Assembly: GCA_001579985.1 (NCBI GenBank)
Contig: LRSR01005076.1
Span: forward strand, 1 to 34,157
From: Hypsibius dujardini
Lineage: Eukaryota; Tardigrada; Eutardigrada; Parachela; Hypsibiidae
Length of the DNA stretch: 34,157 nt
Direction of reading: 5' to 3'
Positions within the stretch are counted from its first letter, which is position 1. Every line of letters starts with the position of its first letter. This document shows, one piece after another, positions 29,151 to 34,157 of this stretch. The translations under genes and the position numbers were made by a program. The notes under the pieces are model-generated. The model did no database searches. It had not been told where the DNA came from and saw only the letters and a list, made by a program, of their open reading frames with translations.

Positions 29151-30120
29151 GAGCGGGATAAATTCGGGTGTTCAAAAGAATTGACGACTTTTTCGCAAAA
29201 TGAAATATGCCTGAAAGGAATGGTTACGAACGAACGAAATACCGAGAACGCTTACCGAACGAACAAAATTGCGTGTTCCTAGAGTTTGATGAGATTTTCG
29301 TTGAAGGAAATATTTGACGCTTGCAAAAAATTGTTGGACGAACAAGGCGCAAAATAACTTTCAGGGTAAAATGCAGTAAGCTAAAGCGCAAAATGGCGAA
29401 CGCGCAGATAGTGAGGAACAGAACAGTTTGGAACAGAACCGTTTGGAACAGAACCGTTAGGAACAGAACAGTTTGGAACAGAACAGTTGAGAACAGAACC
29501 GTTGGGAACGTTTCGAGGAGGAAATTGAGCAGAAGAGTTTTTGGAAGAAACTTTGACGAATTTTTTGAACAAGTGCCTGAAAGGAACGGTTACGAACGAA
29601 CGAAAAAAATATTCGAGAACGCTTACCGAACGAACGAACCAAATTCCGGCTACTTCAAATTCGCTGACAGTTTTTCGCGACGAATTTCTTGGAAGCTTCT
29701 CATAAAATTGGGCGACAAGTGCACAAAAGAACTTTCAGAATAAAATGCAGCAAGATAAGATGACGGTGAAAAATGGCGAACTGTCAGGGCAAAGTAAGAC
29801 GGAACAAGTGGGAACAAGTGGGAACGGTTAAACAATTGAGAACGTTTTGAGACGAAACCTGAACAAAAAAAAGTGTCGTTGAAGAAATTTGGTTGGGCTT
29901 GAATCGAATCGAACTCGAATTGCAGATTTTCAAACAAACGCCTGAAAGGAACAGTTACGAACGAACGGAACAAAAAGTGCAAGAACGCTTACCGAACGAA
30001 CGAAATTACGGGTTCTTCAAAATTGGGCGTCGGGTTTTCGTGAGGAGAATTTTTCCAAGCTTGCAAAATTGGGCGGAAAATGACTTTTCACAATGGGAAA
30101 ACAGGACAAACCGAAGAGGA
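29150..30120. repeat. About 366-bp tandem satellite, three copies
   Basis: CTGAAAGGAA begins at 29211, 29577 and 29942 (spacings 366 and 365). Each is followed by GGTTACGAACGAACG-like and GAACGCTTACCGAACGAAC blocks, and each copy also contains a TAAAATGCAG(T/C)AAG block where aligned. The units are purine-rich and AACGAACG-rich, which leaves one frame partly open without a conserved protein. Confidence 0.88.
29412..29512. repeat. 15-bp subrepeat GGAACAGAACAGTTT
   Basis: Seven or so copies of GGAACAGAAC(A/C)GTT(T/A) inside one copy of the 366-bp satellite. The same subrepeat is reduced to GGAACAAGTGGGAACGG in the next copy, so it expanded locally. Confidence 0.9.
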
Positions 30121-31475
30121 AAATTGGCGAACGTTCAAAGGCAAGAGATCGATTTCTCAAAGAACAATTCCCGAAGCTTCCAAAACAGACATCGGACGGG
30201 CGGGGGCACAAGACACATTTCGAGATAAGAATAATACGGGATTTTCCGACGGAAACTGAGCAGGCGATTCACAGGGAATATCGACTGAAAATAACTTGCC
30301 TCTGTTGCTGGGCAAAAAAAACCCCGTCAAACCAAGACAAAAAACTGACTGGAAGATCGACAGTACTGGAAATTGTGTATATGCGCGTTACATTGGAGCA
30401 CTGCATTGAGAAATGAGGAGAGAATAATCGGGACAGACATACCCGATAAAAATTGGGGAAAATTCTCAGAGCATTCAATTTTTCCAATTTTCGCTTTTCA
30501 CTTTTTTTGGGCGTTATTTTCGCTTCAACCCCGCGAGGCCTCGTTTTGTCTGCTGGTCAATGTAGCAATCAACCTTAATACATACAGAGAGGAATAACGG
30601 CGAAATGGGAAAAAATAATCGTACCCGATAATTTCGTCATGTTTTTTTGCAACAAAAACCAATGCAACTTCACACAGGCGGAAGAGCGAGAAGAGAGGAG
30701 AGAGACATCCTCCGGGATCGTTCCAATTACCGTAACAGGGACTTTTGGGTGCGAAACAAACAACAGCACTGCAACAAACTCGCCCAAAACTACTGCACAC
30801 AAAATTACACATAAATAAATAAATATTAAAAAAACAAATAAGTGACTATCATTACAGCATACCGTAATCAATTGGGGCTACATCCCGTACCTATGCCTTC
30901 GATTTTTTTCTGTCCCATTACAGCGTGACTCGGCATGTACTCTGTGTGCTTTTTTCTCTCGGGAGCCTACAAACAAATCAAATCCTACCGGAACACACAA
31001 AACACTACACGCTTTTGAAATATCTTTAAGCAGCAAGCTTATCTACGAAGCTGTGGTTGGGTGGTTCGGTTCGATTCGGTTGTGTAGTGACGAATTGTTC
31101 CTGCCCCGTCTTCTTTTCTCTCTGACCAAGTACTGGGTACTTCGAGTTGGAGGGTGGGTACGTCCTATGCGGGATCGAAAACGCATCCCGGCAATAAAGC
31201 GAAGATTGAGACAATAGATCGATTTTGCAGCTGCTTGTTGGACGGAAGACATATAAGGAGGTCCCGGATCTTTCGGCTACACACCACGCGCAGAATCTTC
31301 TGCTCTCTCCCTATCCGAATGACCGATCAACCAATTGGACATACGAGTGTGTCTCTCTACACAAGGCAAGCTGCGCGACCTGAGTGGAAAAATTCAGAAA
31401 AAAAAACACCTGCTTGTAAAGGGACTCTACGCTTTTCTTTTGGGTGCACAGCGTTTTTGCTGGCTTGAGCTTACC
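30121..31475. other. Noncoding stretch
   Basis: No supported gene. AAATAAATAAATA near 30812 and a TATA-like ACATATAAGG near 31250 are the only candidate signals. GGTTCGATTCGGTT near 31068 recurs near 33726. Confidence 0.45.
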
Positions 31476-31628
31476 ACCACGACGCCCTCTGCAGGTGTGG
31501 AATTGCTACCGCGACGCCCTCTGCAGGTGTGGAATTGCTACCGCGACGCCCTCTGCAGGTGTGGAATTGCTACCGCGACGCCCTCTGCAGGTGGGGAAAT
31601 CCTACCACGACGCCCTCTGCAGGTGTGG
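31476..31628. repeat. 32-bp tandem array (GACGCCCTCTGCAGG type)
   Basis: GACGCCCTCTGCAGGTGTGG starts at 31481, 31513, 31545, 31577 and 31609, exactly every 32 bases, with GAATTGCTACCGC between. The first four units are almost identical. Unrelated in sequence to the 32-bp array at 25313. The core GCCCTCTGC also occurs in the arm of the hairpin at 7308-7376. Confidence 0.95.
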
Positions 31629-32090
31629 ATCAGGGTCGTGACGAGCGGAGCTGAAATTCAAGTTTGGGATACGTTAGAAAAAAAATTCTCCAGGGATAAA
31701 CGGACAGTTGTTTTCGTCGGGATGGAGAATGACAAAAGACGCAAAAAAAGGTTCATACACCGCGAACGCTTTTTTGGCATTTTTCGATTTTCAAACAGGA
31801 ATATTTGGCCTCAAAACAGAAAGGACGCGTAACAACAAAAATGTCCAAGTTCCTTAAAGCGACATTTTTGTAGCTTGCCAAAAGCATTCGCTTGTTTTGT
31901 CCGTTTCTCAAAGCCTGAAGGAAAGAGGGGCTCTTACGAGAACGCTGTTCCAATTATGTAACATTTAAGGCATGAAATAAACATCATCAAGAGGGCGCAC
32001 AGAGACGCAGACGTTGACTGAGAAGAGTTGAGCTCATCGAACATCAACTTTTCCGGCAATCGCACGTTCACATGACGCATGTGGTGGTCT
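31629..32090. other. Noncoding stretch
   Basis: No gene or clear repeat seen; A-rich runs and closed frames. Confidence 0.4.
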
Positions 32091-32094
32091 TTAC

Positions 32095-32270
32095 TCTCAC
32101 TCTGGGGAATGAATGAGTGAGTGAGTGAGGGATGAGTCACACAGACACACAGAGGGAGGGATGAGTCACACAGACACAGACACACAGACACAGACACACA
32201 GAGGGAGGGAGGGATGAGTCACACAAACACACACACACAGAGGGAGGAATGGATGAGCGACACGGAGACA
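32095..32270. repeat. GAGT/CACA(GA) mixed microsatellite
   Basis: GAGTGAGTGAG followed by three or four copies of GGGAGGGATGAGTCACACAGACACA-type units with ACACAC runs. Confidence 0.88.
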
Positions 32271-32814
32271 CACGTTGAACAAAATGAACACATTGAACAT
32301 ACGCACACATACTGAACACACTGAACACTACTATGAAAAATGGCGTCTTTCTTCGCTCACTCGACGTACACTGCCAAAGGTCACTGCGAACGAAAAAACC
32401 ATTTTTCCATCTGATTTTCCGCTCTCATTTAAAATAAAATTTTACCTCAACGTACACTGCTAAGAGGGAGAGTGAAATAATAATTTTTTTTCCGACATTT
32501 ATACACCGCCTGGAAAATATTTACGATTTTAAGAGGACTTTTAAATAAACAGGAAATAAGGTTTGACAATTTGTCAAATTTTTTCTGGCAAAGTTCTGCT
32601 CAACATACACAGCCGAGACAAGCACAAAAATAAAAGCCTGGCAATAGACCTCCGAGGCTGAATATTTTTTGCTAGAACAATTCCTAAATTTCTAGCTCGA
32701 AAGAAAAATGTCGCTGTCGTCTTTTTTAGAGGAATTTTCTGCTCGACACACAGCCAAGACGAGAAAACAATTATTAAGCTCGGTAATAAACCACCAAAGC
32801 TCAAATTATTCCCT

Positions 32815-32942
32815 TGATTGATTGAAAGCTTGATTGATTGATTGAAAGCTTGATTGATTGATTAAAAGCTTGATTGATTGATTGATTAAAAGCTAGATTG
32901 ATTGATTGATCGAAAGCTTGATTGATTGATTGAAAGATGAAA
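32815..32942. repeat. (TTGATTGATTGAAAGC)n array
   Basis: GATTGATTGA repeats punctuated by AAAGCT every 16-26 bases; six AAAGCT-like marks are visible. It uses the same TGAT word found in many introns of this window. The surrounding 32271-33360 shows no gene. Confidence 0.92.
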
Positions 32943-33374
32943 ATTCGAAGCAAATTAATTCAAACTAATTTCTCTAGAAATAAAATTTTCCCACTGTCAA
33001 TAAATTCCGAAAATGTACTTAAAGGACGGAGGGTATAACTAAATCGAAAAGAAGCAAGGACAGACAGACCTGCACACACACAAAGGAGGGAACGAGACAA
33101 AGGACAAGGTGACCTCGCGTTACTGCGACGCATCCAAGCCGAATTTTCCACTGCCTCTTCTGACACATTAAAATAATTTCCTACTATCCACTTCAATTTT
33201 GGGATAAATAAAATATTCCCTCATAATGAAATACGACTGAATTATACGTATCAGAGCAATTTAAAAAACGCCTTTCTAAAGAAATCAGGCCAATTTACGT
33301 AAATTTCGTCCACATTAACTACCAATTTTCCTCTCAAATATTTCTAAATTTATTTCTACCTCGTGGTTTTTACG

Positions 33375-33530
33375 ATGGAAACTCACCTGAACTCCGTTTT
33401 TTTGGTCCTCCATTTCTTCTCCATGGTTTCCCGTTGGCTCCTCCGTTTTCCTGTTCCTCCTACTCAAGTACCCTGAAGGTCGACGAGGAGTCCTATCCCG
33501 CGACGAGCTCGACGAGGATCCATGGTGTGA
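33375..33530 (-). other. Possible first exon on the minus strand
   Basis: A strong donor TTCAG/GTGAGT lies at 33387/33386 on the minus strand. Upstream are two starts in ACCATGG context, at 33523 (MDPRRARR, closed after 18 codons unless spliced) and 33424 (MEKKWRTKKTEF, open into the donor). A TATA-like box is at 33651. No second exon was found, so this is only a candidate. Confidence 0.2.
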
Positions 33531-33650
33531 GGCGAAAAGGGAATGGGCTTTTTTTCCTGTGCTTCCGTTGAGAGTACGACGACGAAAGACGTTGAGAGTT
33601 GTGCGCGAGCGACGCAAGCAACTGAAATTTCCCTCGCTGCTGCGACTGAC

Positions 33651-33660
33651 TTTATATAAA
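33651..33660. promoter_or_regulatory. Palindromic TATA box (TTTATATAAA)
   Basis: A 10-bp self-complementary TATA element that could act in both directions. To the right, TCAATT at about 33679 has initiator-like spacing, then ATG at 33783 and a GCGG/GTAAGG donor at 33826. To the left, the candidate minus-strand exon begins. Direction is unresolved. Confidence 0.35.
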
Positions 33661-34074
33661 CGCCCGCGTGGCTTCGACTCAATTGAGTGAGCAACTCTGG
33701 CTGCCTTCGATTCACGCTTTATGTGGTTCGATTCGGTTCAGGTGGTTGTTGTTGCCGTGCCGACGAGACGACGCAGATTCGAATGAGTCTGAAACACAGA
33801 GAGAGACAGACAAGCCGGGTTTGCGGGTAAGGAGAAAAGAGAGGGAATGACGTCAGGCATATCTCGAAATTTCCACGGGTAAAATGATTCACGAGATTAG
33901 TCAATGAAGTTATTATGCTAGGTGGCGCAGCTGTCGTCGGTCGATGTGTCGAGGCTTGCAGAGGAGGCGAAGAACAGAGCTTTTTCTGGCTAGACTGCAG
34001 TGTTCCTGAAGTTAGTTGTAAGAATGAGACATCAACCACGGAAAAATTTCAGATCCTGCCTTTTTAGCCAAATT

Positions 34075-34157
34075 TAGACACAGACACAGACACAGACACA
34101 GACACAGACACAGACACAGACACAGACACAGACACAGACACAGACACAGACACAGAC
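34075..34157. repeat. (GACACA)n hexanucleotide array
   Basis: A pure hexanucleotide run reaching the end of the window; its full length is unknown. Unlike the other microsatellites here it shows no variants. Confidence 0.97.

Noticed and set aside
29321-29743. NRTVWNRTV-repeat protein of 140 codons
   Set aside because: It arises from a 15-bp purine-rich subrepeat in one copy of the 366-bp satellite; the frame is not kept in the other copies and the start is not in good context.
30525-30871. Minus-strand hydrophobic frame of 98 codons
   Set aside because: Low-complexity Phe/Leu/Val content over an AT-rich stretch; no recognisable domain, no splice partners and an overlapping alternative frame of similar length.
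31335-31832. 165-codon plus-strand frame
   Set aside because: A large part is the 32-bp tandem array. The period is not a multiple of three, so repeats are read in shifting frames, and no domain is recognisable.
20100-34000. LTR or LINE retrotransposon
   Set aside because: No frame with reverse transcriptase, integrase, gag or endonuclease motifs was seen on either strand, and no long direct terminal repeats were noticed.

Overview
This is eukaryotic nuclear DNA, most likely from an invertebrate animal or a close relative. The genes have many short GT-AG introns, AATAAA/ATTAAA poly(A) signals and a eukaryotic initiator tRNA. The protein set (CFAP45, DSCC1, MRPL41, HSD17B12-type reductase, two ANP32 proteins, COQ6) is what a ciliated animal would carry. 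I cannot fix the lineage from sequence alone. Gene identities and exon joins come from reading frames, splice-site phase and recalled family motifs; no search was run.

The left 19.5 kb is gene-dense. In order it holds: CFAP45 (+, 5' end outside the window); a fragment of an ANP32 gene; DSCC1 (-, 8 exons, 393 aa), which converges on CFAP45; MRPL41 (+, 2 exons), divergent from DSCC1 across a 369-bp promoter with a 20-bp GCGCA palindrome; an intergenic stretch with three hairpin elements; an HSD17B12-type 3-ketoacyl-CoA/steroid reductase (+, 8 exons, 312 aa, one GC-AG intron); an ANP32-family gene (+, 4 exons, 259 aa); an initiator tRNA-Met set between two foldback elements; a second ANP32 paralogue (-, 2 exons, 260 aa); and COQ6 (+, 10 exons, 472 aa). 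They are ordinary housekeeping and ciliary genes with no evident joint pathway. Most of the longer introns are filled by (GACA)n/(CTGT)n tetranucleotide arrays, a 48-bp minisatellite or foldback elements, while introns below about 110 bp lack them.

The right 14.5 kb (about 19.55-34.16 kb) has no convincing protein gene. It is a mosaic of short-word-rich DNA (CAGACA, TTACAG, CAGGC, later GTCTGGAT) with several nested tandem arrays. Unit sizes are about 12, 32, 47, 284, 366 and 400 bp, and there are also G-runs of 9-12. Near the right end a TATA-like palindrome is flanked by possible first exons on both strands, and the window ends inside a hexanucleotide repeat.

The most notable observations are: the ANP32 exon/intron fragment lying antisense in the DSCC1 3' flank; a 48-bp unit shared between a tandem array and the loop of a 235-bp palindrome; acceptor-like AG sites just upstream of several start codons with no visible 5' exon (spliced-leader trans-splicing or 5' UTR introns); and the large noncoding satellite mosaic.
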